NCBI RefSeq assembly: GCF_029395495.1
Contig: NZ_CP113918.1
Span: 1,550,001-1,614,000 of the forward strand
Direction: 5' to 3'
Source: Bifidobacterium sp. ESL0769
GTDB taxonomy: Bacteria > Actinomycetota > Actinomycetes > Actinomycetales > Bifidobacteriaceae
DNA length: 64,000 bases
Positions 34,792 through 44,316 of the stretch are shown here, piece by piece. The first letter of the stretch is position 1. Each line of letters begins with the position of its first letter. A program made the position numbers and the translations under genes. The notes beneath the pieces were generated by a model. The model did no database searches and had not been told where the DNA came from. It saw nothing but the letters and a program-made list of their open reading frames with translations.

Positions 34792-35681
34792 GCGAAATCA
34801 CCTTCATTCACTTCCACGGCGTCGTCCCCACCGTTGGCACCCGGTACCCATCGTAAGTGCAAATCCTCGAAAGGACCGGCCTGCTTATACTGTAATACAC
34901 CTTGCTTGAAGAAGAGCAGAATTGCCAAAAATCTCGCGACGACCACCAATGTGCTTTTGGCATCAGCGGTGAGTTCGGCGAAGGTCATCGAATTGCCGTC
35001 GCCCAACCCTCGCAACCGGTCACGCACGACCTGTGACTGCTGCTTCAAATCGACCTGGGAGACGTGCAGTTGATCGAGGCGGACCTGGTCGGCCGGAGCG
35101 TTGAGGAATACATCGACGGCAATCTTCGCCAAATCCTCCGGCGAGAGCGTCCATGCCAGTTCCGGAAGCATGGCGGCGATGGCCGGGTCAGTGAACGCCG
35201 GATGCGGGAAACGCCCGGAATTGGCGGCGAATAGCTCACGAAAATCGTTGGCCGCACTTTTGAATGCGCGATATTGCACAAGACGGGCGAAGAGCAGATC
35301 ACGTTCGCGCAAGGCCTCCATGCTCTGTTCATCACGTTCCCCGTTCTCGTCGCCTGGCAAAATCGCGGCGCTTTTGGCCTCCACCAAAACGGAGGCGACG
35401 TCGAGGAACGCGCTGACCTGCTCCATATCGCGTGCCATGTCAAGCCCGCGCACGTATTCGATGAATTCCTCGGTGATTGCTGAAAGCGAAACCTCCGTAA
35501 GTTCGAGCTTACGGTTGGCGATCATCGTCAACAGTGCGTCGAACGGGCCGGAATAGACGGCGAGATTGACCGAAAAGCGCGCGGTCTCAGTTTTTTGCAC
35601 AACGTTTGTATTGTCGTCATTTGCCTGTGTTGAGATCGAAGCCGTGTCATCAACGGAAGCGCCCAGCTCGTCTTCGTTCAT
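34788..35681 (-). CDS. scpA: SMC-Scp complex kleisin subunit ScpA
   Basis: A 297-residue kleisin that bridges the SMC head and neck. The conserved N-terminal region is FSVNLAVYSGPFDALLTMIANRKLELTEVSLSAITEEF, followed by FLDVASVLVEAKSAAILPG. The C-terminal winged helix includes VVARFLAILLFFKQGVLQYKQAG. The first 30 residues are acidic and variable. Start at ATG 35681. The gap to parA is 75 nt and scpB overlaps it by 4 nt, so the genes are translationally coupled. Confidence 0.95.
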   Translation of the reverse strand: MNEDELGASVDDTASISTQANDDNTNVVQKTETARFSVNLAVYSGPFDALLTMIANRKLELTEVSLSAITEEFIEYVRGLDMARDMEQVSAFLDVASVLVEAKSAAILPGDENGERDEQSMEALRERDLLFARLVQYRAFKSAANDFRELFAANSGRFPHPAFTDPAIAAMLPELAWTLSPEDLAKIAVDVFLNAPADQVRLDQLHVSQVDLKQQSQVVRDRLRGLGDGNSMTFAELTADAKSTLVVVARFLAILLFFKQGVLQYKQAGPFEDLHLRWVPGANGGDDAVEVNEGDFA

Positions 35682-35756
35682 GACACCTCACTTACACAAT
35701 ACATTCGGGAACAGAATAAACTTGCAGTGTCGCTCAACAATATTCCGAAAATTTTC

Positions 35757-37115
35757 TCAGTCGATGATGCCGCGGGCGATAAGTTCACGTGCGGTCTCGC
35801 GATATTCCTTGGCTGTCTTGTGGTTCGGCGCATAAATCGTGATCGGAGCAGCTGCGACGCTAGAATCCGGCAACTTGATGGAACGGGAAATCACCGAATG
35901 GAAGACCTTGTCTTGGAAAGCCTCGTAGATGCGCTGCAGCACTTCCTCGCAGTGCAAGGTCGAGGTATACATCGTCACCAGAACGCCGTAGACCTCAAGC
36001 TGCGGGTTAATGCGCGAGCGCACTTTTTCGATCGATTGCATCAAAAGGGCCACACCACGCAGCGCGAAGAACTCGGCGGCTACTGGAATGATCACGCCGT
36101 CGGAAGCGGCCAGGGCGTTAACGGTCAAGAGCCCTAACGAAGGCTGGCAATCAACAATAATGACATCGTACTCGTCGCGTACCCCTTGCAAAACGCTGGC
36201 AAGGATGCGCTCGCGGCCAACCTCGGTGACGAGCTGGACTTCAGCGGCTGATAAATCGATGTTCGCCGGAATAATGTCAAGGTTTTCGAAATCGGTGTGC
36301 TGCACCACGTCGTGAACATCGAGTGACGTATCGAACAAGGCGTCGTAAATAGTGGCGTCCACGGTATTCGCGTTGATGCCGAGACCAACGCTGGCGGCAC
36401 CCTGCGGATCGAAGTCGACGATGAGCACTCGCCGGCCGTACTGACTCAACGCCCCGGCGATGTTGATGGAACTGGTGGTCTTGCCGACCCCGCCCTTCTG
36501 GTTGCACATCGCGATGATGCGGGCCGGGCCGTGATGGTCGAGCGGCAAGGGTGCGGGAAAAGTCTCATAATTTCGTCCAAGAAGATCGGTAGGCATGTCC
36601 TTTATGCTATCAACAGGCCTGTTCACACTTTGGACAGGGGATTTTGAATCGCCGTGATGTTTCTTGGCAACGTCGTCGGAAACGGGCGGCACATGCACGG
36701 TACCCGGCAACGGCAACTTGCCTTGCGTCGCACGTTTCGGCTTCTCCTCACCAAGCCACCGTTCCTCGCTGAACCCGCCGTCACGGTATTGGCTTTTGGA
36801 CTTATAAGCGTTCTTGTTGCTTCTGTTTTTCGTCTGATTACGGCCTGCTCTTTTATTACTGTTATTACTGTCCCGGCTTTTTGCCCGGTTGCGCGCCAAT
36901 TCTTTGCTGCCACCCTCACTTTTGGCACGGCTGCGACCCGTCTTTTTCCTGGCACTCCGGCTTTTCGACCGGTTACGGTTCACTTCTTTACTACTACTAT
37001 TCTCGCTTTTGGCACGGTTGTGATCTATCTCTTTGCTGCCGTTCCCACTTTTGGCCTCGTTTTTGCCGATACCTTTATTATTGGTCCTGCGAGACTTTGT
37101 GCTGTTCTGTGCCAT
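35757..37115 (-). CDS. ParA-family ATPase with long basic repeat N-terminus
   Basis: A 452-residue protein. The C-terminal 265 residues are a ParA/Soj ATPase: deviant Walker A CNQKGGVGKTTSSIN, Walker A' VLIVDFDPQGAASVG, and Walker B DVIIVDCQPSLGLL. The first 190 residues are unusual: residues 1-115 are Lys/Arg/Ser/Asn-rich with repeats of the form GSKE-x-x-x-NRAKS, followed by a linker rich in Pro. Start at 37115 (GGGAG 7 nt upstream); an ATG at 37133 lacks a site. It lies in the segregation operon between xerD and scpA, not beside parB, so it is probably a Soj-like orphan that works with SMC or DNA. Confidence 0.92.
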   Translation of the reverse strand: MAQNSTKSRRTNNKGIGKNEAKSGNGSKEIDHNRAKSENSSSKEVNRNRSKSRSARKKTGRSRAKSEGGSKELARNRAKSRDSNNSNKRAGRNQTKNRSNKNAYKSKSQYRDGGFSEERWLGEEKPKRATQGKLPLPGTVHVPPVSDDVAKKHHGDSKSPVQSVNRPVDSIKDMPTDLLGRNYETFPAPLPLDHHGPARIIAMCNQKGGVGKTTSSINIAGALSQYGRRVLIVDFDPQGAASVGLGINANTVDATIYDALFDTSLDVHDVVQHTDFENLDIIPANIDLSAAEVQLVTEVGRERILASVLQGVRDEYDVIIVDCQPSLGLLTVNALAASDGVIIPVAAEFFALRGVALLMQSIEKVRSRINPQLEVYGVLVTMYTSTLHCEEVLQRIYEAFQDKVFHSVISRSIKLPDSSVAAAPITIYAPNHKTAKEYRETARELIARGIID

Positions 37116-37179
37116 CGAATTCTCCCGCTTCATCGCCTACGTCATACCATGAACCATCATAATCCGCTAGACGCCAATG

Positions 37180-38100
37180 TCATCGCGCGCGAGGATGGGC
37201 CGTCAGGTAGGTTTCGATGAGGGTCTCGGGACTGACGTGGGTGTAGATCTGCGTGGTAGTCACGGAAGCATGGCCCAAGAGCTCCTGCACGGTGCGCACG
37301 TCGGCACCCCCCTGAATCAGATGGGTGGCGAAGGAATGGCGAAGCGTGTGCGGGTGCAGTGGCTTGTTGATATGTGCGCGCTCCCCCGCCATTTTGACGA
37401 CTTCCCACACGGACTGCCGTGAAATCCGACGCCCGCGTTTGTTGAGGAATATCGCGCGGCGTTCCTTGCCACCTTTGGCTTTGGCCTCAAGTTGCGGACG
37501 CCCCAACGAAACGTAGCGCTGCAAGGCTTTGATTGAGTATTCCCCCATCGGCACCAACCGCTGTTTCGAGCCTTTGCCGGTCAGGACCACCACCCGTTCA
37601 TCGGTGTCGACATCGTTCAAATCGGCGTCGACGGCTTCGGAAACGCGGCAACCGGTGGCATACATGAACTCCAGCAACGCCTTGTCGCGCAAGACCACCG
37701 GGTCATCGGAACCGCCCATTGAAGCGGCGTCAAGCAGCTGCGTGACCTCATCAATGCTCAGCACGTCCGGCAGGTGCCCATTCGCCTTCGGCGCCTTGAC
37801 CCGCGCGGAAACGTCGTCAACCACCACGCCCTGCATGAGTGCGAACTTGTGGAACTCATGGACGCTGGCGAGCCTCCGAGCCTTGCTGCGCCCGCTCTCC
37901 CCTGCCTTATCGAGCGCGGCGACATACGCCTCGACGTCGTGGCTGGTGATGTCCGCCAAATCCTTGATTCCCTGCGAATCCAGCCAGCCAAGATACTTGC
38001 GGATGTCGGCCGCGTACGCTTTCACTGTGGATTTCGCCAACCCGCGCTCCACGTCGATATGCGCCAGAAACTGGCCAAGCAGTGCGTCCGATCCGTTCAT
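37180..38100 (-). CDS. xerD: Tyrosine recombinase XerD
   Basis: A 306-residue partner of XerC for dif recombination. N-terminal domain FLAHIDVERGLAKSTVKAY; catalytic Arg in ATGCRVSEAV, Lys in LTGKGSKQRLVPMG, HxxR in PHTLRHSFATHL, His in LLGHASVTTT, and nucleophile Tyr in QIYTHVSPE. The ending ETYLTAHPRA and its place ahead of parA-scpA-scpB match XerD in other actinobacteria. Start at ATG 38100 with GGAA close upstream. It is the first gene of the operon. Confidence 0.94.
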   Translation of the reverse strand: MNGSDALLGQFLAHIDVERGLAKSTVKAYAADIRKYLGWLDSQGIKDLADITSHDVEAYVAALDKAGESGRSKARRLASVHEFHKFALMQGVVVDDVSARVKAPKANGHLPDVLSIDEVTQLLDAASMGGSDDPVVLRDKALLEFMYATGCRVSEAVDADLNDVDTDERVVVLTGKGSKQRLVPMGEYSIKALQRYVSLGRPQLEAKAKGGKERRAIFLNKRGRRISRQSVWEVVKMAGERAHINKPLHPHTLRHSFATHLIQGGADVRTVQELLGHASVTTTQIYTHVSPETLIETYLTAHPRAR

Positions 38101-38161
38101 GGTTCCATTTTCACTTCATTAGCCGACTTTGCGATTGCCCCATTCAGCAGGAAAACCCATA

Positions 38162-38196
38162 CAGCCCACACACCGTTCATAACGGCGTATGGGCTG
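38162..38196 (-). terminator. Terminator of the pilus operon
   Basis: CAGCCCATACGCCGTT and AACGGTGTGTGGGCTG (read leftwards) form an imperfect 16-bp stem with a 3-nt loop, followed by GGGTTTTCC. It lies 35 nt after the shaft pilin stop. Confidence 0.7.
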
Positions 38197-38230
38197 CACA
38201 GGTTTTTCTCGGATGAGAAATCCAAGAACA

Positions 38231-40135
38231 TCAGACTTCCTGGCTCAGGGACTTCTCCTTGCGGCGGATGTAGACGAAGAGCGCACCCGCGCCGCCGAGC
38301 AGCACCACCACGGCGAGCCCGACCACGATGGCACCCGCGCCACCGGTCATCGGCAACTGCGAGAAGGAAGTGACTTCCTGAACGGCAATCAAGTGGCTGG
38401 CACCAGCAGTATACGGCCACGAAGCGGCCTGCACCAAAAGCCAACCGTCGTTGGAGTTCGAGTACGCCGGCTGCGCAGCGCTGTTCGGGGTGTTCGTGTT
38501 CATAGTCACCGTGAACGTCGAAGCGAAGGCACCGCTGTAGCCCGAAGGCACCACGGTCTCCTCGACCGTGTAAGTGTCCGAGCCCAGGCCGTCCACCTTC
38601 AGCTGACCTTTGGTCAATCCTCCCTGTCCACCTGTAGCGGAAACAATCTCCTCGACGATGTTGCCGGGATCGAGCGCGGTGGTGCTTGCGACCTTCTTGT
38701 AGCTGCCATCGGCTAACTTCTTGAACCTCAACGGAGTTGTTGGATTGGCGGAATCGTAGATCTTGAACGACGCGCCGGAAAGCTTGGTGGCGGCATTGAT
38801 CTTCGCCTGCACATCCATCGTGAAGCTATAGAAGTAGATGTTGGCCTCAGTGCCGGGATCCGTGTCGTCGATGGTGGAAACGCTTCCGTTGCCGCCGGTG
38901 TCGTCACCGTCATCATTGCTTGGCTGATGGCTCGGATCATTGGAGTACGCGAGCGTTACACCGTTGGAAACCGTGCTGTTAGTAGCATTGTCATTGATCT
39001 TCATGACGTATTCGACACGGATGAACTTGCCGTATTGGGTCTTGCCCAGGTTGACGATACCCGGGGAAAGGTTGACGATTATCGGGTCTCCCGGATTGGT
39101 GGGCGGAGTGAACGTATAATCCACACCGAGCGTGAGGGACTGAACCGAAGCGCCGAATTCAGAAGACACGACATCGACCTTGAGCGGATTGGGGGTCGCC
39201 TGGTAGGTCAGGCCTGCCGCCGGGGTATCGGTGAGCTTGTAGGTATAATGCGTAAAGCCGGTGGTCAGCGGGATACTGCCGAGCAGCTGATAGGTCACCA
39301 AGCTGCCGATGGAAGCCGAACCATAGCTCGGGTTGCTGATCTTCTTCTTCAAGGTCGGGATGTTGCTCTTCATCGTGACGCTGCCGAGCACCATGAGCTG
39401 GTCGTTGGCGAAGTGATCGTAGGTCTGCTGCGGGGCCGTGGACTTCAGCACCGTACCGGCGAGCATCGGGATCGCGGCGGGGCTGGCATTACCAGTGATC
39501 TGCGTTGGACTTCCCGTAGTGTCGACAATCAGATAAAGACCGGTGGTCAGGCTGCCGAACACAGCGGTGGCGTCGTCGGTGGGATCGCCGGGGCTGCCTA
39601 CTGCAGGGCCAGACGCCGAAGGTGCGGTAGAGAGGACCGTTGTGAAATCAGGCTGTATCACCAATTTCGTGACGAAGTCACGCAACTTGCCCGTCCAGGC
39701 AAGGCTAGAGTTATTCGAAGTCGTATCCTCGTTGGTCGAGCTCGCGGTGGAGGTGAAGCCGAGCCACTTCTCCGTAACCGCCGACATGATGTTGCCGACG
39801 TGTCCGGCATCAACTGGCGTATTGTTGTTGGCCGCGGTATAGGCCGTGTCCAGCCCCGTGGCCAGAGCCGAGTTCGAGGTCACCGAGACCGAAGCAAGTT
39901 CGGTGCCTTCCGCCTGCGCATCCGTGTAGGACGCCAGCTTGACCGCCTTGAACGTATGGCCGACCATCGCCTGTCGAGTTCCATTGATGGTCATGGTAGC
40001 AGTAGCAGCGGTATCAACGTTGATGCCGGTGGGCGAGGCCATCGCCGAACCCGAGGGCATCAGTGCGATCGCGAGTACAGCGGCGGCGGCAACCACCCCG
40101 CCTACTGTGCGCTTCAATCCTGTTGTCACATTCAT
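38231..40135 (-). CDS. LPXTG-anchored major (shaft) pilin with isopeptide domains
   Basis: A 634-residue surface protein. A signal peptide (residues 1-33, GGVVAAAAVLAIALMPSGSAMA) is followed by repeated pilin domains: PTLKKKISNP with FTHYTYKLTDTPAAGLTY is the fimbrial D2-type isopeptide domain, and DGLGSDTYTVEETVVPSGY is a Cna-B-like domain carrying the E-box Glu. The C-terminus has LPMTG, a hydrophobic helix and RRKEKS. Shaft pilins are polymerised by class C sortase using a Lys in the pilin motif; I cannot fix which Lys. Start at 40135. The sortase and large adhesin are upstream in the same direction. Confidence 0.92.
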   Translation of the reverse strand: MNVTTGLKRTVGGVVAAAAVLAIALMPSGSAMASPTGINVDTAATATMTINGTRQAMVGHTFKAVKLASYTDAQAEGTELASVSVTSNSALATGLDTAYTAANNNTPVDAGHVGNIMSAVTEKWLGFTSTASSTNEDTTSNNSSLAWTGKLRDFVTKLVIQPDFTTVLSTAPSASGPAVGSPGDPTDDATAVFGSLTTGLYLIVDTTGSPTQITGNASPAAIPMLAGTVLKSTAPQQTYDHFANDQLMVLGSVTMKSNIPTLKKKISNPSYGSASIGSLVTYQLLGSIPLTTGFTHYTYKLTDTPAAGLTYQATPNPLKVDVVSSEFGASVQSLTLGVDYTFTPPTNPGDPIIVNLSPGIVNLGKTQYGKFIRVEYVMKINDNATNSTVSNGVTLAYSNDPSHQPSNDDGDDTGGNGSVSTIDDTDPGTEANIYFYSFTMDVQAKINAATKLSGASFKIYDSANPTTPLRFKKLADGSYKKVASTTALDPGNIVEEIVSATGGQGGLTKGQLKVDGLGSDTYTVEETVVPSGYSGAFASTFTVTMNTNTPNSAAQPAYSNSNDGWLLVQAASWPYTAGASHLIAVQEVTSFSQLPMTGGAGAIVVGLAVVVLLGGAGALFVYIRRKEKSLSQEV

Positions 40136-40307
40136 GATGATTCCTTTTCTTTGTTTACATCGTTGTTTGGGTTTATTGGTTTACAGATTATTTTTGGTGA
40201 TTGCATTGCAAATTATTGATTTACGGACGCCGGGCCACCTGCCCGAAGGCCAACGGGCGACGGATCTTGAAACCCGCCATCCCGTCGGCGACGTCCTCGC
40301 CGTTGGT
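40136..40307. other. Intergenic region between adhesin and shaft pilin
   Basis: These 172 bp have no strong terminator. The first 87 bp after the adhesin stop (40221-40307) read as an in-frame GC-rich peptide of 28 residues, GEDVADGMAGFKIRRPL and beyond, ending in a second TAA. Confidence 0.45.
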
Positions 40308-42887
40308 TTATGGATCGTCGCCCACCTTTCCTGATTTCATCTTGTGTCCGATATAGAGGTAAAGGCTGAATCCGGCGGCTAGAAGCGCCGCCACGATTCC
40401 TGCGATAATCAGCATCAAACGACTGCGATCGCCGGTCTTGGGCAAGGCGACTACGGGCGGCGAAACGTTGAGGAAATGGCTCACCCAGCCGGCTTCGTTG
40501 GTTTCGGTGTCGTCTGCGGTGACATAGACCGTGCCGGAGGACGTCATGCCGGCCGGCACATTCACCGACCATGTACCGTCGGTCGCCACCAGCGTCGTGC
40601 TCTCCGAGTTGTCGGGCCACTTAACGGTGATGGTCGCGCCCGAATCGCCAGCGCTGCCCGCCGGCAATGTATAACCGGTGCCTCTCAAGGTCTGGTAATT
40701 GGAGGTGTCCGAAATGGAAATCTGCGTGGAGGTCATATCCACCGCGACCACGTTTTTCTCGATGGAAACCCCGGATTCAACACTTGCAGTGTTGACAATC
40801 TTGGCACGGAAGAGGAAGGTCTCGCCGTCCGCGGTCTTCGTCAGGAAGTACGACGGGCTGACGTCGCAAGCCCAGCTTTGCGAGCCGGCGGCGGCAAGCG
40901 TCTGCGTGCATTCGCCAATCAGATCGCTCTCCGTAGGTGGTGTGGCAGCGACGGTGTTCACGTTGGCGGAAGTGGCATGGCTGGCGTAGACCTTCAGCGT
41001 GTCTCCGGCCATCAGCGGTGCAGCAGTACCGGAAATATGCACTTTCGCGCCCGCCTCAAGCTGGCCATTTTCCGTGCGCTTGGTATGCGGCACCGTGACC
41101 ACCGGATTGACCACGGGAGCCGGGTCGACGCCGAACTTCACCGTCTGGATGTTGGAGAATATCGAGGCGATTTCGGAGCCGCTATCCTGCTCGGTCTGCC
41201 AGGCGTGATACCTCACCTGGCCGTTGCTCACGGCGTTGTCGTTGTCGACGATGGACCAGTGCCCGTTGCCGTCGACGGTGGCCTCCCCCACGTAGCGACC
41301 GCGGGTATCGGGGTCGTCAGGATTGCCGACCTGAATCTGCTTGCTCGGGTCCTCGGCGTAGAGATAGACGACGTGGCCGGGGATGCCGGTGCCTTCGATG
41401 GTCGGATGAGTGGTCGGCGAATAGGTGTTGTCCGCGGGCGTGGTAATCACTGGCGGGTCGACCACAGGCAGCGTGTACTTGTAGTAGGCAGTATCGATGG
41501 TCCAGCCGGTGCTGATGATGGAATCGATCTCGCTGGAGGTCATGCCTTCGGTGACACCGTTGGGGTAGTCGGTCAGCGGGTTGTAGACGCTTTTGTTGGT
41601 GGGCGTGGCGCAGCCGGTGGTGGAGCCATCGGCGTTGGTGGTGACCGGCCAGGTGACCAGCTTGAAGTAGCCGTCGAGGCCCTGAGTCTCCTTGGCTTTC
41701 TTGAAGTTGATTGAACCATCGGCCAGCTGCGCGGGACTTGGCGTGCCGAGCGGCCCCTGTAAAGAGATGATGTGCTGGTCAAGCGCCGCAGGGAAGTTGA
41801 AGGCGCCGTTTACGTTGACCCCGTACAAGCCACTCGTCGGATCACCGTTGCGGGAGACCTGCCACACCGGCTGTGCTTTGGGCGTCAGATCGCTGACAGG
41901 CACCCAATCCTTGCCGTTCTTGAGCGCAAGCCACTGGAAGTAGTAGTCGCTGACCTTTGAACAGGAGTAAGAGCCGGAGGGATTGTACCAATAAGTGAAG
42001 AAGGTTTTAGGTGGGGCCCAGCCGTCACCCAACGAGAAGCTGCCGAGCGCCAAGCCGTTGTCGGTGACCATGCCCCAGTTCGGCTGACCACCGCCGGTCA
42101 TGGCCGGAATACCATCGTAGCCGACAAAGGCACGTGGACCGTTGCAGCCGCTGGAGTCGCAGGAACCGTTATAAAGCTTGGCGGGATAGTTAGCGGCTAT
42201 GTTGGTGACGTATGGTGAGTCGACGCGGCTGCCGGTAAACGACGTGGCGCCGGGAGCCTTGACTTCTGCGTAGACATACTGCTGCACGGTCACGCCGCCG
42301 AGAACCGTCTTGTCGGGACCATTGTCGTAGACAGCATCGCCTTCGATGGAGATGCTCAGGTAGTCGTATGCACCGTTCTGAATCAGCGAATGAATGGTAT
42401 AGCTATCGGCAACGTTCTTCGCCCATTTCGCGGCTCCGACGGCTGTGGCCAGACCTCCGGCCATGGTGCTGATGTACTTCAGTTCGTCAAGACCACCGGA
42501 AGAAGTGCCATGCTTGTCATACATAAGCTTCAGGCCACAGCTGCGGCCGGTCGGCGAGACACCCGTCGCACAGTTGGCGATCTCGCCCTTGGTGCTGTCG
42601 GCGGCACTGGTATTGACCTGACCATGAGCCACACGCAGCACGAAGTCCATGCGTATCTCGTCTTCCGAGGTGTCGATCTGCTTGTTGTAGCCCAGCATCT
42701 TGTAGAGCTTGGGCTTGTAATCGATGGGTTCGACGGCTTGGGTTCCGGGTTCGTCGGCTTGGGCCGTCACCGCAGCAATCGGTGAAGAGAACATGGCTCC
42801 GAGCAGTGGGGCCAGCACGATGGCTATCGCGCACAGCGCGCACCATACCGATTTCCAGCGCTTACCTTGCTTTGTCCTGGTGACCAT
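40308..42887 (-). CDS. Large LPXTG-anchored pilus-associated adhesin (probable tip or base pilin)
   Basis: An 859-residue surface protein. The signal peptide (about residues 1-45) has a basic start MVTRTKQGKRWKS and a hydrophobic core. The next roughly 430 residues form a domain I do not recognise, with several Cys pairs (GSCDSSGCNG, TGCATP) and many aromatic residues. Three Ig-like units of about 90 residues follow (PVITTPADNTYSP, VVTVPHTKRTENGQL, and a third near GTGYTLPAGSAG). The anchor is LPKTG with a helix and HKMKSGK. Start at 42887 with AAGGCGG 6-8 nt upstream. Position between sortase and shaft pilin suggests the tip adhesin. Confidence 0.88.
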   Translation of the reverse strand: MVTRTKQGKRWKSVWCALCAIAIVLAPLLGAMFSSPIAAVTAQADEPGTQAVEPIDYKPKLYKMLGYNKQIDTSEDEIRMDFVLRVAHGQVNTSAADSTKGEIANCATGVSPTGRSCGLKLMYDKHGTSSGGLDELKYISTMAGGLATAVGAAKWAKNVADSYTIHSLIQNGAYDYLSISIEGDAVYDNGPDKTVLGGVTVQQYVYAEVKAPGATSFTGSRVDSPYVTNIAANYPAKLYNGSCDSSGCNGPRAFVGYDGIPAMTGGGQPNWGMVTDNGLALGSFSLGDGWAPPKTFFTYWYNPSGSYSCSKVSDYYFQWLALKNGKDWVPVSDLTPKAQPVWQVSRNGDPTSGLYGVNVNGAFNFPAALDQHIISLQGPLGTPSPAQLADGSINFKKAKETQGLDGYFKLVTWPVTTNADGSTTGCATPTNKSVYNPLTDYPNGVTEGMTSSEIDSIISTGWTIDTAYYKYTLPVVDPPVITTPADNTYSPTTHPTIEGTGIPGHVVYLYAEDPSKQIQVGNPDDPDTRGRYVGEATVDGNGHWSIVDNDNAVSNGQVRYHAWQTEQDSGSEIASIFSNIQTVKFGVDPAPVVNPVVTVPHTKRTENGQLEAGAKVHISGTAAPLMAGDTLKVYASHATSANVNTVAATPPTESDLIGECTQTLAAAGSQSWACDVSPSYFLTKTADGETFLFRAKIVNTASVESGVSIEKNVVAVDMTSTQISISDTSNYQTLRGTGYTLPAGSAGDSGATITVKWPDNSESTTLVATDGTWSVNVPAGMTSSGTVYVTADDTETNEAGWVSHFLNVSPPVVALPKTGDRSRLMLIIAGIVAALLAAGFSLYLYIGHKMKSGKVGDDP

Positions 42888-43254
42888 GATGACCGCCTTG
42901 TCGATTTCGTCAGGCGGTTCTCCAATGCAACCACCTGTTAGAAACCATCGTAAGACATTTTGTGGTATTCCGTTGTACCAAAGCAGCATCCATTCGCACT
43001 TTGAACAATCATTTTCACTTTTTGACGGATAATATCTAACGATATACGCATGACGTTTTAGGCTTGCAGAATAGCCACGTCGAAAGATTTTCTAATAAGT
43101 TATTTTTTATCGCTTAAGTGAGTTTCCTTATAATCAGAAATTATCCTGAAAGCGATAATTGCATTACATCTTGCCCAGAAATGGACATCACCACCAACCG
43201 AGAGCAGCACAATATATGCCATGCCCAAGGCGAACCGATATATTGAAAACTTGC
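42888..43254. other. AT-rich intergenic region upstream of adhesin gene
   Basis: These 367 bp lie between the sortase stop and the adhesin start. The middle is strongly AT-rich (43000-43160), as expected for a promoter and for a recently acquired surface locus. I see no gene, no G-tract and no clear -35/-10 pair. A small dyad ATTATC/GATAAT lies at about 43140-43156. Confidence 0.55.
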
Positions 43255-44316
43255 CTAAAGACGAAGACCATGGCGCACCGGCCAGTGACGACGGTGCCTG
43301 TAAGCCAGAATGGCGACAATGAAAACAAGGAGGGCAATCCCGATCAGCGACGCCTTCAACAACGCATCTCCCTGCGCATCATCCGGGTACGGGATGGCCT
43401 TCGGAATCGGCCTGCGCTCGGCGGTGAGCACCAGCCGCTGCGTATTGACACCGTAGGGTGTGCAGGTCATCAGTGTGACCAGGTCCTTGCCTGGCACAAC
43501 GGTGTAAAGGTGGGTGTCGCTCGGCTTGACGACGTGTATCGACGTAATCTGGTAGCCGATGACGTGGTTGAGCGTATTGAGGTAGATGACGTCGCCTTTG
43601 TCCAGCTGGTCGAGCCTGGTAAAAAGCGCCATATTGGGCCTGCCGCGATGCCCGGTAAGCACAGCATTGGTCGAAGCGCCGCCGACCGGCAGGCTGGTGC
43701 CGTAAAGATGGCCCACACCTTTGTCGAGCACCTCGTCAGATGTGCCGTGATAAATCGGCAGCTTCAGCGAAATCTTGGGAATTTGGATAACTCCCATCAC
43801 GCCTTTGCCCTCGTTGAGCAGCGATTGGTAAGTCTCGTCGCGTTCAGACTGGGTGGCGTTTCGTTCTTTGCTGTTCTTCGCCGGCGCGGCGGAAAAAGGA
43901 TCGGGAAACTCGCCCAACGAGTTCTGTCCGCTTATGGCGATTGACGCATTGTATTGTTGCGCACGTTTGAGTTCCTGAACGATTTTTCCACGCGGCCATT
44001 TCTGCACGCGATTCAATGCGGCGACCGCTTGCGCCTCCTGCTTGCGAGCGTTGACGTACTGATTGACCGGCAGCCACAGGGCCAGCCCGATCGCCACGAC
44101 CACGACCAAGGCCATAAGGATCTTCAAAGCAGAAATCATGCGACGCTTACGGCGAATAATCATAAAACTCCGTGCGCCGCTTGCCATCACTTCGGCGAAG
44201 GTCGAAGCCGGAAAATCCAGAAAAGCACGTCCTTTAGCGGCATCATCGACTTGCGGATCCGGGGATTCACCACATTGAATCCCCGGCCCGTTCTTCGGCC
44301 AACCGTCGTAAGTCAT
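43255..44316 (-). CDS. Class C sortase (pilus polymerase)
   Basis: Joins pilin subunits through a Lys side chain. It carries one N-terminal helix (ALKILMALVVVVAIGLALWL), a lid with the DPF motif (EFPDPFSAAPA) that is diagnostic for class C, the catalytic His in VLTGHRGRPN, Cys in VTLMTCTPYGVNTQRL with the Arg, and a C-terminal helix followed by a basic tail (AYRHRRHW). The frame opens at an ATG at 44316 without a ribosome site, giving a 51-residue cytosolic tail; the ATG at 44163 (MIIRRKRR) follows CGGAG and may be the true start. It is the upstream gene of the pilus locus. Confidence 0.93.
   Translation of the reverse strand: MTYDGWPKNGPGIQCGESPDPQVDDAAKGRAFLDFPASTFAEVMASGARSFMIIRRKRRMISALKILMALVVVVAIGLALWLPVNQYVNARKQEAQAVAALNRVQKWPRGKIVQELKRAQQYNASIAISGQNSLGEFPDPFSAAPAKNSKERNATQSERDETYQSLLNEGKGVMGVIQIPKISLKLPIYHGTSDEVLDKGVGHLYGTSLPVGGASTNAVLTGHRGRPNMALFTRLDQLDKGDVIYLNTLNHVIGYQITSIHVVKPSDTHLYTVVPGKDLVTLMTCTPYGVNTQRLVLTAERRPIPKAIPYPDDAQGDALLKASLIGIALLVFIVAILAYRHRRHWPVRHGLRL

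Noticed and set aside
40300..43254. Phase-variable homopolymer tract near the pilus genes
   Set aside because: Bifidobacterial pilus loci sometimes carry G-tracts, but I found no G or C run long enough to slip in these intergenic regions.
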